From Nematostella vectensis (taxonomy: Eukaryota > Cnidaria > Anthozoa > Actiniaria > Edwardsiidae): DNA of 64,000 bases. This document shows, piece after piece, positions 12,101-27,100 of the stretch; within the stretch, counting starts at the first letter, position 1; every line of letters starts with the position of its first letter. The position numbers and the translations under genes were made by a program. The notes under the pieces are model-generated. The model made no database searches and was not told the origin of the DNA. It worked only from the letters and a program-made list of their open reading frames with translations. The stretch is from assembly GCF_932526225.1 (NCBI RefSeq), contig NC_064045.1:14194442-14258441 (forward strand), in the 5' to 3' direction.

Positions 12101-15100
12101 AGGGGGATAAGCACAGGAAGAAATAGGATCTTATGTTTGCTTAGAAACTGATGCGCGGAGCCAGTGAGAGAGGAGACGTGGGTTAACAAATATTGACTTC
12201 TGATTTTGATATTCGCTGCTAAAGAGAATATACTGGATCAAGAACTGCCCAAATGAATGGACAGAATGTTTTTAGACTGCCATTTGTAAACCGACGCTTG
12301 CTATAACGAAATAGCTTTTAGAACATGTGCATAAGAAAAATGTGACGCATACGCCGTACGCATAGCACAGGGAGACCGACTTCCACAGGGTGACCGACTT
12401 CTACAGGGTGACAGAGTGGCTAGTTCATTTTAAATCTATCTTTACCTTTAATAACAGATGTTTCTCCCCTTAAGATCACTTCAGTCGGGAAAACAACTTC
12501 CGCGTATTCATCAACGAAGAAGCCACAAGGTGCGTCCATATAGGTATGCGTTGCCATGACAACAAACACGAATAACCGCTGTCTCTTCGTGAGCCTCACG
12601 ATGCCCGACTTATCCCCAGTCACCTCGTGAGCGATCACGGTCACGTTACGCACACCCTGGGGGTGGTAGAAGGTAACGGTGGCATGCCCTTCAACCTGAG
12701 GAATATTAAGGTAAGTGTCACTTACATCTAATATTAATATTTATTTCGGTCTTTAGTTTCAATGGTTTTTCCACTTAAAAGTATCATTTATCGCAGATGG
12801 GCAAGCCAAGTCTATCTGATTCCTGTTATTTTCAAAAACAGACAAAACAGCCCAACCTGGTCGTTGTTGGACCATCGAAATAAACTCTATAAAAGCTACT
12901 GATCAAATCAATAACATCAATAACAGCACTGGTATATTTGACAAAAGACACGGAGAAAATATGTCTTTATTAAAATTATGAGCTTTTGAAATGTTAAAAT
13001 CACACAAAAAATTGCATGAGTTGTTGGTTCACTTTCTCGATAACAGAAACGTTGTACAACAGGGCACGCGCAGTGCTTTATAAGTGGCGGCTATAGGAAT
13101 TGTGGGAATCGAACTAAAAGACGCCATACTGATACTTGTTGCATTTCTGCTCATATTGCATATAGGAATTGTAACTTACTGCACTTCTAATCATATTGCA
13201 TTTCTGACTAGAGAATCTACAGGCAATGAATCAACAAAAAAGATTAAATTGCATGTTTTACGCCTATGTGAAAAGGTAATACCTTCGCTGACGTTTCGTA
13301 CTTTAGCCCTTCGTCAGAGCATGGTATAAATGTCTTCTATCAGTACAAACCTGCATCTCATCAAACTCGTATTGGTCCGTCTGATTCTCCATGACAACGG
13401 TGGGCGTGTCCACTATCACGTGTTCGTTATCAACCTTGACCTTGGCGTGTTCAGGCTTGAAGTACGTGAAGTTGCCGTCTGGATTGTACTTTAGTTCTCG
13501 GTACTGAGGACCTCGACGACTCTCATACTTATACACCGTACCAGCAGCGCCTGACCTTGACGGTGGGATACCCGTGCCACCAACCGACCGGAAAGAGCCT
13601 GAGAACGAAAGAAAATGGACATATCATTTACTGGTTGTTGTTTTTCTGGGTGGTCTTAACGACCCTTTTGGAGACCTGTGAGAATCCAAAATCCGAAAAT
13701 GTGGACCTAATTTTTCCGGGGAAGAGGGGAGGAATTGTCTGATAAAAATCTAATATCCTCCGAAAGGACAAAAATGTATTTTTTATGCATTTTCAGTATC
13801 TCCACTTGACGTTTATTGTCGGATTTGGCTACATACCAGAGTGATCTAGCTTATGATTTATAGTTATGTATAGTAATAGCACGTCTAACAAAAAGTGGAC
13901 TTTCGGTGGTTGTGGGGGGTAGCGCGTGCGTCCGGCGTGGGTACGGGCCTGGTGCATGTAAATACATGGTGGATTTGATTAAAGGGAGGCTATATAACAT
14001 CACGAGTAATATAACAAATACGATAGTAAAACCTGGCTGGCATATATACATATAGGCGCAACTAAACAAAATGATTTTTCATAATATTTATGGGTGGTCT
14101 TCGGAGACCATGAGTGATTTTTTGTGGCCACGGTAGCACGCGTTGCACTCTTATGAACCATCCTCACCTCCGTAGTTATTTTGGAAGTCGACATGGATGC
14201 CAATTCTTCCCCCAGCCCCTCCACCACCGCTGCCTGTGACGCTGCCTCCGTTAACATTCACTTCTCCGTGACCTGTCATGTTCATTGTCTCTATCAGGAT
14301 ACTGCCTCCACTCCCTCCCCCCGTCAGGCTGTCTTGTCCCTTGGCCGAGATCAGTCCATCGTGGTGGATGATCTTGCTTATTATCCACCGCAGGCACCCT
14401 CCACCTTGGGATGAAAACAAAGAGTGTCCAGCACCTCACTCAGTGCGTATATTTGACTTTTACTAAAGACTTATTATTTCATAAAAGTAGTATAAAAAAC
14501 ATAAGCATGCATTTAAAAGTAGAATAGCGCTAACTACAAAAGCAACAATGACGAAAACAATACATACCTGCTCCTCCCCAGGACCCGCCTCCACCGCTAC
14601 CAAGGTCGACCGGCTTGAACACAGATCCGTAGGCGATACCGCCGCTGCCACCACCAACACCACCATATCCGCCACCTGAGCCAACTCCAGAATCGGAACC
14701 AGCACCGACCCCCGCGGTACGCCCGTGCCCAGCACCGTCAAGCTTCACCAATCCCTTGGTCTCGATCTGAGCGAATGTAGAGTACAATACGCCGTGATTA
14801 ATCGTCACAGTGCCGGTGTACTGTACCTCGAAAACTGCTGACGTCACCGAAACAATGACGTCATCTTTGCGTACTAAGTCCAGAAGTCCTCCCTTCTTTA
14901 TGATCACGTGGGCAAAAGAGCTGTTCCCAGGCTCAGTGATCTCCACATATGTGCGATTCTCTAGGAGTGCGGTATGCGCTGTTGAAGATATTGTTAGTAC
15001 TGCTCGGTCCTCGATAAAAATGAAATGTACACCTGTCAGTCTCCCATGGATCAATGTCCGCACACCGTGCACGTGGAACTCGGCCGGAAGTACAATCTCA

Positions 15101-18100
15101 GCACCTTGGTCGATCAAGTAGCTGCATGGCGCTTCGGTTCTATTGGTTTCTGATTCCACAACTTCGACGTAAATCTTCTGCTTTTTTCTCAAATGGAATT
15201 GCCCCGTTCTGTCGCCGAGAAAGCGATGCGCTGTGACTGTGATGTTAGTAGCGTTATCTGGGTGGTAGACGACAAGGCGTGAATAACCGGTTAGCTCAAC
15301 TTCATCAAATTCGTACTCGGTTGTCCCTTCCTCCATTAGTACGGTCGCCTCAGGGACATCTCGGCCCTCGTTATCCACATGAATGTAGGTGTGGTCCACC
15401 GCCATCATGGTTCGATTGTGTTCCTTAAGATACTTCACGTGTCTGTACTCAAGCGGCCTAAAGTTCTCCTCCTTGTAGACCGTCCCTGCAGGAGCGCTTG
15501 TGTCATTACTTGTACCAATACCGCCGCGATCCGTGAACTTACCACCATAGGTATACCTCCAACGACAGTGGATCCCCACCCTGCCGCCAGACCCCGCCCC
15601 GGCAGAATGGGTGGCGTTACCTCCTGTGACCGACACCTCTCCGTGTCCCGTCATGTTAGTCGTCTTAACCAGAATACTTCCACCGCTACCGCCACCGGCA
15701 TTTGTCCCAGTTCCCGCACCAGCGCGTGCAGACAACAGACCATTCAGTTCCAAGTGCTGAGAAATCGTCCAGAGTAGCTCGCCTCCACCGGTACCACCTC
15801 TGCCACTGCCATCTCCTCCACCGCTACCTGGTTCCGATGGGGTATACACTGAGCCATAAGCAGTGCCACCAGATACTGCACCCCTTCCGCCGTGTCCTGC
15901 ACCACTACCGATACTAACCGAACTCCTTATGAAAGTCACCCCTTTACCAGGGCCCGCCTCAGAACCAAATCCTCCCCCGTCAAGTTTAAAGTGTCCTTGA
16001 CTCTCCAACCAAGCAAGCGATGAAAGAACTTCACCCCGATTCATGTGGAAAAGGCCTTGGTACTTAACAGCCAGCTCGTTGGATGTTACTTTCAGGAATG
16101 TGTTCACATTTCTAAACTCCACGTCACCGCCTCGCTTTACAATAATTGTTGCAAATGAGACGTTACCTGGCTCTGATATGAAAGTATATGTGTTATTCTC
16201 TACTAAGGCTGTTTGTGCGGTGGAGTAAAAATCCACAGTAGCGCCGAATGATATTTTCAAGTCATGCACACCGGTGAACATTCCAGCAATAACAGTCCTA
16301 GTACCGTGCATGTGGAACTCCGCAGGGAGAATAATCTCCGCACCGACATCGATGCGATAGCTACAAGGCGCTTCGGTAGAATTCGTCACTGACTCCACCA
16401 CCTCTACATACACCTTCTGATCGTTACGAAGGTGAAATTGCCCTGACTTGTCACCAATGAACCTGTGGGTTACCACGGTAACGGTCTCGTTGCCGGGGTG
16501 ATAGACTAGAAGTCTTGAGTACCCAGTAAGTTCCATCTCGTCGAATTCGTAGAAAAGGGTGTCTTCTTCCATCAACATAGTTGCTCCAGGTACATCATAG
16601 CCTGCGTTGTCAATGTGGACATACGTGTGATCTACAGCCAACAATGTAGTATTCTTCTCCTTGCTGTACTTCAGGTGTCGGTACTCAAGGGGACGGTAGT
16701 TCTCCTCCTTGTATATCGTGCCAGCAGCACCGCCGTACTTTCCTCGACCGCCTCGATCCGTGAACCGCCCTCCGTATGTGTACCTCCACCTGCAGTGGAT
16801 GCCTACTCTCCCCCCTGCGCCACCACCGCCCTGACCAGTGCCCTTACCCCCTGCAACCGCGATTTCTCCGTGTCCGGTCATGTTGGTGGTCAGCACGAGG
16901 ACACTGCCACCGCTACCACCACCTGCGTCAGAGCCGCTGGCATCAGTACCATTTGATGACAGAAGACCGTTTATCTGCAGTCTTTTTGCGACGTCCCATA
17001 AAAGGTGACCACCACCAGAGCCTCCAGTCCCTCTACCGTTGCCCCCACCGCTACCGAATAATCTCGGACGATATACAGAATCGTACGGGAGACCTCCTAG
17101 GATAGAATCACTCTTTCCTCCGTCACCTCCATGTCCAGCGCCCGTGCCGATACTCCCTGGACTGCTTCCTCTACCCGTTCCACTCTCAGGGCCAAAACCA
17201 CGCCCATCCATCTTGACGACCCCCTTGCTTTCAATCCACCCAAAAGTAGAGTAGATGGAGCCATGGTTCATGGACACAAGGCCTTCATATTTCGTTCTGA
17301 ACTCGGCGCACGAAAGACTCAAGTCGTACTTGACACGACTGAAAGTTAGAAGAGAGTTCCTCTCAACAGTGACGCTCGCAAACGAGAAGTTCCCTTTCTC
17401 ATCGATCTCAATATAACGCCGATTTTCTACTCGTGCCGTTTGCGTCGTTGACGCAACTTCTAAACTACCACCGTTTGCAATAATGAGGTCATGAACACCC
17501 GTCATGCGACCCTCGACTATCGACCTTGTTCCGTAGATATTGACGACTGCAGGGAACACGATCTCCGCGCCTTCGTCTATCTTAAAGCTACACGGCGCAG
17601 TCGTCTCATTCGTCTCAGACTCCACGACTTCGACGAAGATCGTTTGGTTTTCACGCAGATGAAAACGTCCGGTTCCGTCGCCAAGGAAACGATGGACAAT
17701 AACAGTAACATTGGAAGCCCCCGGTGGATGACGGACTTGTAGGTTGGCGTGCCTTGTGAGGAATAATTCATCAAGCTCATAGCTCACGTGCTCGCTTTCG
17801 AGGAGAATTGAGTTCCATTTGGTCTTACGATCTTCGTTGTCGACTTCCATATATCTGAAAAAGGGCACCACATGAAATATTTAATGGTTAAAACTATTTG
17901 ATAGCATGTACGACATAAATAGCTTGAGAATCTCTATTTTAAGCGCAAAGACACGCAAAGCAGAGAGATAAACAGAGGTTTAGAAAAGCTAGAAGCTAGG
18001 AGATGTGCCCAAAGTTGGGAATGTTACCAAGATTATTAGCCTTTTTCCCAAAATGTCGCATAGACAACATAAAGTCTCACGCTTATGAGATATACGGACC

Positions 18101-21100
18101 CGTGTTTAGCTCACCTATGAGTCTCAGTAACAATGGTCTTGTTGGTGCTCGTATCATACTTCATGTCGGCGTATTGAGGACCACGGGCTGTTTCTTCCAC
18201 ATAGACTGTACCGGCTGCAGCAATTGACCTCCCCATACCTCCGTAAGCCTTGTATGTGCCCGCAAATTTATGTCTAAAGTGCACATGCGCTGCAATACGA
18301 CCACCGGCACCTCCCGACCCCTCCCCTACACCGTCACCACCTTGAACATTCACTTCACCGTAACCCGTAAAATTAGTGCACTCGATCAAGATGCTTCCCC
18401 CACTCCCGCCTCCAGAGTCTGTTCCAGTTCCATTTAATCCCCTCAAAGTAAGTAAACCGTCCAGCTCTATTTCCTGTCCGATTCTCCAATGGAGTAATCC
18501 TCCCCCTGCACCGCCACGACCACGCCCATTACCGCCTCCACTGCCATAGTCCAGAGGCTTGTAGACGGAGCCATACGGCAGGCCACCGGAAGTGTTTGCT
18601 TGAGACGCAGCCCCCTCCCCTCCGTGTCCTGCACCGGTTCCGACACCCCTCACAGTACTGCCACGTCCCACTCCCTCCTCTGCTTGATATCCTTTCCCGT
18701 CCAATATTATCCGTCCCCTGCTCTCAAGCCACGCCCATGAGCTGTCAATATTTCCGTGATTGACGTTTACTGTAGCGTGGTATTTGACACGAAAGATAAG
18801 TGCAGTGATCGTTAAAGTCGAGTTGATTCTGGAAAAATCCAAGCGAGAACCTTTTTGGATGTATATCTCAGGGAAGGTGATGTTTCCTGGCTCGGTTAGT
18901 ACTTGATAGGTGCCGTTATCTTTGATCCCTGTTTGTGTTGTCGATGTGAAAATGACTCCGGATCCCTCAGTGACATACATGCGGTATACACCAACCACAA
19001 GACCTGATAACAAAACCAACACAAACATATTTCAGAGTTCGGACAAAACAATAACTTTTCTGTTTAATCCCACGATTCTCAAAATTTTCTCAGATGATAC
19101 ATTCTGGTATAAGATCTCGTTGCCTTTCACCCCCTATCACAATCGAGTTTAGTCTCAAGCCGCGTAAACTGCAGGTGGTTTCCAACCCCCCTCGGGGCGC
19201 CAGGGACATATGCTAATCCATTATTTACGCCAGGGACATATGCTAATCCACTATTCACGCCAGGGACATATGCTAATCCACTATTCACGCCAGGGACATA
19301 TGCTTATCCACTATTTACGCCAGGGACATATGCTAATCCACTATTTGCGCCAGGGACATATGCTAATCCACTATTTACGCCAGGGACATATGCTAATCCA
19401 CTATTTACGCCAGGGACATATGCTAATTCACTATTTACGCCAGGGACATATGCTAATCCACTATTTACGCCAGGGACATATGCTAATCCACTATTTACGC
19501 CAGGGACATATGCTAATCCACTATTTACGCCAGGGACATATGCTAATCCACTATTTCGCCAGGGACATATGCTAATCCACTATTTACGCCAGGGACATAT
19601 GCTAATCCACTATTTACGCCAGGGACATATGCTAATACACTATTTACGCCAGGGACATATGCTAATCCACTATTCACGCCAGGGACATATGCTAATCCAC
19701 TATTCACGCCAGGGACATATGCTAATCCACTATTTACGCCAGGGACATATGCTAATCCACTATTTACGCCAGGGACATATGCTAATCCACTATTTACGCC
19801 AGGGACATATGCTAATCCACTATTTACGCCAGGGACATATGCTAATCCACTATTTACGCCCTCAGTCCACGAGAATGACAGTATGTAGACGAGAAATTAA
19901 ACCCTCTCCCCACGTATCCGTTTTCAATTGAAAACGCAACCTTTTGTTCCGTTTTCAAAAAGATCCGCGTATACACGAAGCCTTTACATTTTGATACGAC
20001 TCGTCTCCACGAAAACCCAGAAACGATACAAAAACGAATAACGAATAAGTTCTACAGCGCATGCGTACTCGCGCGCCAAGTTGACTGGACCTGAGTTATC
20101 ACGCCATCGTTTGCGAGAGGTTCCGTTTTCGTCCGTCCCACGTCAACAAAAGGGTATGTTTTTTAAATTGTTACACTCTGGAGATCGTTTTCAAATATTT
20201 CCATTTTCTGTCATCGTTTTCGCGTTTCCGTGTGGACGATATCCGTATCCTTAACAAAAAGGTTGCATTTTCAAACGAAAACAGATACGTGGGGACGGGG
20301 TCTTAGATAACTATTTCACAATTAGAGAAATATTGAGACCGAGTTCAAAATTGTGGGGTATAAAAAGCTAGCGTTATACAATGAACAGTTGCAACACTGG
20401 TCCGTATCTTTACACTGGCGAGTAAAGTCACAAAAACGTGAAGCGCATTCTATCATCTCGCTGTCTTAATTTGCGCTAAACAAATACTCAACATTTCACT
20501 CTAGTTCTAATGTCAGATACACACCTTCAAATACACAGCGCGTGCCGAGTAAAGTCAACGAGTAAGGGAACACGATTTCCGCCCCTTGATCAACCTTGTA
20601 ACTAACAGACGCTACTGTGTACCCCTTGGATGACTCCACCACTTCCACAAACATCTTCTGTCCGGACCTCAAGTGGACCAGTCCTGTCCGGTCACCTGTA
20701 AAGTTATGAACCACCAGTCTAGCGTCCGAACCGTGGATATGCAGCAGGGCGTGGTGCTTGATGTCAAGCTCCTTGAGCTCGTAGTACGTATCTCTTTCGT
20801 TGATGATCATCGTCGGGATATCAGGGTTGCGATTGTCATTATCAATTATGAGTTTATTGAAGCCGAACCCGAACTCTGTCTTGTTACCTGTCTGAATCAG
20901 TGGGCGGTGCGAGAGACCTTGGTTTGTGTCGGTGTAGTAAACTGTACCAGCAGCCCCAGCTTTGTACCCTAGGCCTCCGAATGCCGTATACTCCCCGGCA
21001 TATTCCCGTAGCCATGACACGTGCGCAGCTACACGACCACCTGATCCGCCACCTCCAGTACCACTTCCGGCTCCGCCGGAAGCGGAAATAACACCGTGAC

Positions 21101-24100
21101 CGGAAAAGAGTGTAGCACTAATTAATATGCTTCCTCCACTTCCGCCGCCGCTGTTTGATTCTGCATTTCCGCCCGTGTTAAGGATTTGGCCGTCAAGATG
21201 AAGAGAGTTACCAATCGACAGCTAAAGAAGAAGGACGTCGATTAGTTTCTTTTGAAAGATTACACAGTAAGAACCCTACCCGTAAATAAACTTTTCAAGG
21301 GGCATTTCGCTTTGCGCTTTTTGCACATATTCACAGCTTCATCTGATAGAAAGTGATTTGGTCGACACTATACTACAACACCTAAAACATGACACACGTC
21401 TGATTGAAATAATTATTGCTTTCTGACAACAAGTTTCTAGATCTTTCATGTGCGCTTTAAGGTAGATTTCATGCTACTTCTTTATAAATTGCTTTCTGTA
21501 ATAGCTGTATGTGTCATTATCACATGCGTGACATTTGGTCAATTCCAAAGCACTTCTTGAACAGCTTATGACTGACCTCGATTGTACCGCCTCCTCTTCC
21601 ACCGCTAGCTCCTCCTCCTCCACTCCCAGGGTGCACTGGCAGTAGGTACGACCCATACCCGGCACCCCCCGCGGCCAGGCTGCTAGGCCCTCCTTCCCCG
21701 CCATGCCCGCCACCAGACCCAGTCCCTCCTTTCTCTTGACCCGGAGCTGGGCCCATGCCCCTTTGTGGTCCACGAGCTGATGTACTGATAACCGCGCCTC
21801 CTTCTAGAAGAGACTGTGCGCATGTCATTTGGATGTTGTCAGCTGATACGAGTGTGCTTTTTCTCATGTGTAGCGATTCAGTGTCAAGGCTCATGTTCAG
21901 AGCGAAGAGGAGTTGGGCCTTTGCCTCCAGAAGGACAACGCCGAAGGAGAGGTGGCCGTCAGAGGGAGGTACCGTGTATGTCCCGTTCTTCAGTTGTGCG
22001 TTGCTTGCGTTGGCGCCAACGTGAATTTGCCGACCTTAGAGAAGAAATGCAGAAAAAACGACGTGAACGGGATCATGAGAATAATTTGGTCCAAACTTGT
22101 AACACAAAAATAATCTAATTTCCTGAAAAATTAAGGGAAAGTTTGGGATTTATCGTTTCATGAATGCTATGTAATGCAATTTCACTCATCAAGTCGTAGC
22201 ACCCCGTTTCCAATGCCTTTTTCAAATCCCGGCCGCCGGTATAAAGTTTTTGTTATGACTCGAATTTATAATTCCGTAATTATTATAATAACAACATTTC
22301 GCTAAATTGCAGTTGCTTCTACTACGTTTTAAAGTGAGCAACAGAAGACAATACTGTCTTTGACCGAAAAAAGTTAAACTTAGAGATTTAACTACATTTA
22401 CAAATAAGGACACTCAGACGAACAACCGCTGACCGCCTTCGTTTGTCCTTGCGGTACTTACCTTCGGCGAGTGTTATGTTGGAAACACCACTGATCCTGC
22501 CGTTAAGTTGGATGGCGGGCGTCTTGAGCCCGGTCACGTGGAAGTCGGATACAAGCATCATCTCGCCACCATAGTCTACCTGGAAATTCACCCGCGGGAA
22601 TGATCGCCGCTGCGTAACCTCCTCGTACTCGATGAAAAACCTGTAAAATATATGTACATGTGTTAATGAGTAGGAAATAGAACGTGTACGTTAACGAGTC
22701 TCAACAGATTTCGTGGTACACCCACCGGGAGGGCATAGCGCAAACCTTTTCTCCACTAACCTTCAACTTACCCCTCCCTCTTAGTACAAAGGTCATTTAC
22801 CAGCCCCCTCCCCCCTCGCCACAACACTTACTTACCTCTGATTGTTCTGTACGTGTAATGTTGACGAGCCGTCGCCGAGGATGGTTTGTACGGATATGGA
22901 CGGTACGGCACTCGCACTTACAATCCTGAACATCACCTGCCGCTGAAGCATCAACTCATCAAATCCAAAATCCGCACCGTTCTCTTCCGTTCCATTCCCT
23001 ATTTTAGGATTCCTCTGATCCAAAGTGAAGACCTTTGGTGGCAGTGCATTCTGGTTATCAAGGTATAACCGCCGGTACAACTTGCGCCCGCGATTCTCTT
23101 CCACGTACACGCTACCAGTACCTCCATGCTGAGGTCCTGGGCCCAGTCCCCCGAGCGCCACATATCCGCCACGGTATTCGTCTTTGGTGAGGATGTGAAG
23201 AGCAATACGGCCTCCTGACCCACTACCCCCACGGGCAGCCCCCGTTGTATCACCCTTCCCCCCAAGGGCAGAGATTGTACCGTGTCCACGGAGGAACGCA
23301 GTTTTGATCCAAACACTTCCACCACTGCCACCGCCACCACCTTATTACAGAGAAAAGATGAATATCATTTGTATAAACTAAAACCATCCTGGTTATAAGC
23401 ATCAGTTGAGGGCAGACAAAAATTATACTGGCTTCCTTATTCATTAACATAAGACATTTCGTTGTTCTGTCAATAAACTAAATGCCAGTCGCATTTTTCT
23501 TTTTCCTTGCAAATAGATGATACATATGGCTCTTAAATCAGCATGTTCCATGCGCTTTATATGTATTATATGTTAAAATCATGATACAAATCAAAAATAC
23601 AAATACTGGGACTGAGGAACACAAGCTACTAGTAAGCCCACATACGCATGTTTCGACCGGGAATCGATCCGTTTCCATAAAGATAACGGCACCATGCGGT
23701 GCCGTGCCATGTGGTGAGAGGAATCAACCACTGGGCTACATGTGATTCTCACTAATCAACATTTTTACGTTCAAGAGCAAACCAAAGGGCCATTCATCTT
23801 AGCACTTTGTGGTAGATTTGAAACGTGGCGCCAAAATGCAAGGAGCACTGCCGCTACTCTCATTGCCGGATTAGCTCCTTATTTGCAATAATAACATTTT
23901 AAGGTAAAGGCTTTCTGAAATGTGATCTCACCTGAGTTCTTGGGTGCGTCATCCGCATTAGCGTCAATAACACCATCAAGTACAAAGGCATAACCCACAT
24001 TTACACGAAGTCTTCCTCCACCACGACCTCCGCTGCCACCTGGTCCACTACCACCGTGGGCGCCAGCTAGGATTGGTTCATATATTGAGCCATACTCAAG

Positions 24101-27100
24101 ACCCCCCTCTAGGGATTCGCCATTCCCTCCAAGTGTCGCGTGTCCCGCTCCGGACCCGCCACTCGAAGAATTCCTGCCAGATCCCGAAAAGAAGCCAGTG
24201 TACCCTCGACCGTTGCATAGCAACCTCGCATTTGGCTCAAGGTAGAAATCTGTGGCGTCGATTTCGAAGAACTCCCCAGTGAAGCCGCAGTTGAATTTGA
24301 TATCCTATTAAGGAATAAGCCAGCTACACATTAAGTCTACGTTGATTTATGTTTGTCTTCAGATAGTTCGGGTAAATCGTGCCTTTTTTGCTGTTATTTT
24401 CCCTTTAAAATCCTAAGCGTACGCGAGTTTGCCACACAAAAAGTCACGTTTTCTGCTAGTACAAGTCGCCTATTGCGTCCGCTTCAATTGTCCCAACATG
24501 CCGAGTGCCTATGAACTCAATCCAATAGTGAAGTATATTTAGCTCTTACCAGTAATCCAATAGTGAAGCATGTTCAAGTCTCACCAGTAATCCAATAGAG
24601 AAGCATCTTCAAGTCTTACCAGTAATCCAATAAAGATGCATCTTCAAGTCTTACCAGTAATCCAATAGAGAAGCATCTTCAAGTCTTACCAGTAATTCAA
24701 TAGTGAAGCATTTTCAAGTCTTACCAGTAATCCAATAGTGAAGCAACTTCAAGTCTTACCAGTAATCCAATAGTGAAGCATGTTCAAGTCTTACCAGTAA
24801 TTTAATAGTGAAGCATCTTCAAGTCTCACCAGTAATTCAATAGTAAAGCATCTTCAAGTCTTACCAGTAAAAGAGAAGCATCATTCAACAGTGAAGCATA
24901 TTTAAGTCTCATCAGTAATTTAACAGTGAAGCATCTTCAAGTCTCATCAGTAATTCAATAGTAAAGCATCTTCAAGTCTTACCAGTAAAAGAGAAGCATC
25001 ATTCAACAGTGAAGCATATTTAAGTCTCATCAGTAATTTAATAGTGAAGTATGTGGAAGTCTTACCAATCCAATAGTGAAGTATGTCCAAGTCTCACCAG
25101 TAATATCAATAGCGAAGTATATTAAAGTCTTACCTGTAATCCAATACTGAAGCATATTCAAGTCTCAGCAGTAAGTAAATAGTGAAGTATGTTTAGCGTT
25201 AACCAGTTATCCAATAGTAAAGTATATTCAGCTCTTACCAGTAACCCAATAGTGAAGCGTACGCCCATAGGAGGCGGGAAGTCTATTGTCGTCCCGCTAC
25301 CAAACTCGAGAGTTGCAAAGGTGAACTCTCCATCATGATCCACCCACACATACCTACAGGGAAATGATAGTTTAGTTTATTATACTCCACCCCTTACCTA
25401 CAATACCTTCCCCCCTCTCAACATTTCCACGTAAACCATTTTCTCTAACCCCTCTGGGATAAAAAAATACTTCTACAGGAAAAAGACGCCAAATGTCATT
25501 GTTAATCTAAAGACACAAGAATCTGACCATCCCCGAAAGAACAAAAAGAGATTTTTTTATGCCTTTGCAGTATCTCCACGGGACGTTTATTGTCGGATTT
25601 GGCTACATACCAAAGTGAACTAGCTTATGCTTTATAGTTTTGTCTACAAATAGAACGTCCATTGGGAACCGAAAGTGGACCTTCGGCCGTTGTGTGTGTG
25701 TTTTCGCACCCCCTGCACCCCCCCCCCCCCCCCTGGGTACGGGCCTGTATATCATGGGGCTTGTTGGTTCAACGAAGAAACAGTGTAACTCACGGTACAA
25801 CTTATAATAAGAAATGTTCTCGAAACTGTCACTCGAGTTTTAGAGCCCTGTGCAAGCTGCGCCAGCACAAGTCAGCATTACATGGCCAGCAATCCTGACC
25901 GAGTGCTGGGCCGGAGTTAGGCCGGTGTGCAAACTGCCCCAACACATGGCCAGCATGTTGGTAATAAGTTTACGCGTGACTGGTGTTTGATGCATGACGG
26001 GACCAAAGGCAACCCAAAACCCCACCATTTCACTTGTGTTTTTAAAAGGCAACCAACGATTCCGATGGATTCCGGTTGAATGTGGGTCTATTTTGTCCCC
26101 TGATGTTGTAACGGTCGCCATGTTACCGATTACGAGTGACAAGACAATGGATTTAACCTGAGAATTAGGACGTAGCACGTGGGATTTCGCATGATACATT
26201 ATATCGGTTTCGTGACCAAAAAAATTGCAGTTTTCTTTATTTATAGATACGGTAAGGTTTTGTCTCTTTGAAATGACAGTATTATTTGGACGTGACCTAT
26301 TTTTCTCTATAGACTCCATCGTTTGAAACGACGCAAAAGAGCCCAGTATGCTGGGTTTGTGTTCAAACTGCGCCAGCAAAGCTGTAATATGATGGAATGA
26401 CCACGAGACAAAGGAAATGCTGGCGAAGCAAAAGTTTGAACAACATTTCGCCAACACTCGCCAGCACCATCGTAGCTTTTCTTACCTGCCATTATCGATA
26501 GCAGCCGTGTGCGCATGCGTGCCTATCAAGACCTTACGGCCATACGCCACATGGAGATGATGGACGTTGCTAAGACGACCGTCCCAGGCAAACGCCACAG
26601 AGCCACGCCCCACGATGTGAACGATAGTGGACATGATTAGCGAAGCGAAGTTGTCGATCTTAAAGTTGCTGGCCGTCCTGTAGGGGAAAGTCAGCCCATA
26701 TAGTTGACATTTTGGCGTTTATGCGTCAAATGATTGGATTAAATGTTTGAACCGAGGAGCTAATTAGTATATTATTGTAGTATTTAACGGCTAGAAGAAC
26801 AGTAGCGAGAAAGAAAGGATTTGTGTGTGCGGCGGTAGGCAATAGATTAGTGACACATAGGAGAAAGCTATATACGAATGAAAGAAGGGGTGGATAAGAG
26901 AGTAACGGGGAAAGAAATTTGACTCAAATGCTCTCATATTAAAAGTGTTTGTTATAGTTTATATAAACTAGCATTGTATTTAGGCGCTTAGCGTTAAGGT
27001 ACTGCCGTGGCGTCCTCCATCATCCGTTCGTCATCGTTGTCCCTTCTACCCCCCCCCCCCCCCCAGATATCAACTCGTCGGTGACTCACCTGGTGATAGT

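Noticed and set aside
19205-19860. CRISPR-like regular repeats here and in the other arrays
   Set aside because: Units are contiguous with no variable spacers, and the genome is eukaryotic.
19210-19931. Frame of MLIHYLRQGH repeats
   Set aside because: By-product of the 30-bp array (10 codons per unit).
23650-23745. A genuine tRNA gene
   Set aside because: A and B boxes are present, but I could not fold an acceptor stem or anticodon arm, so a SINE head is more likely.
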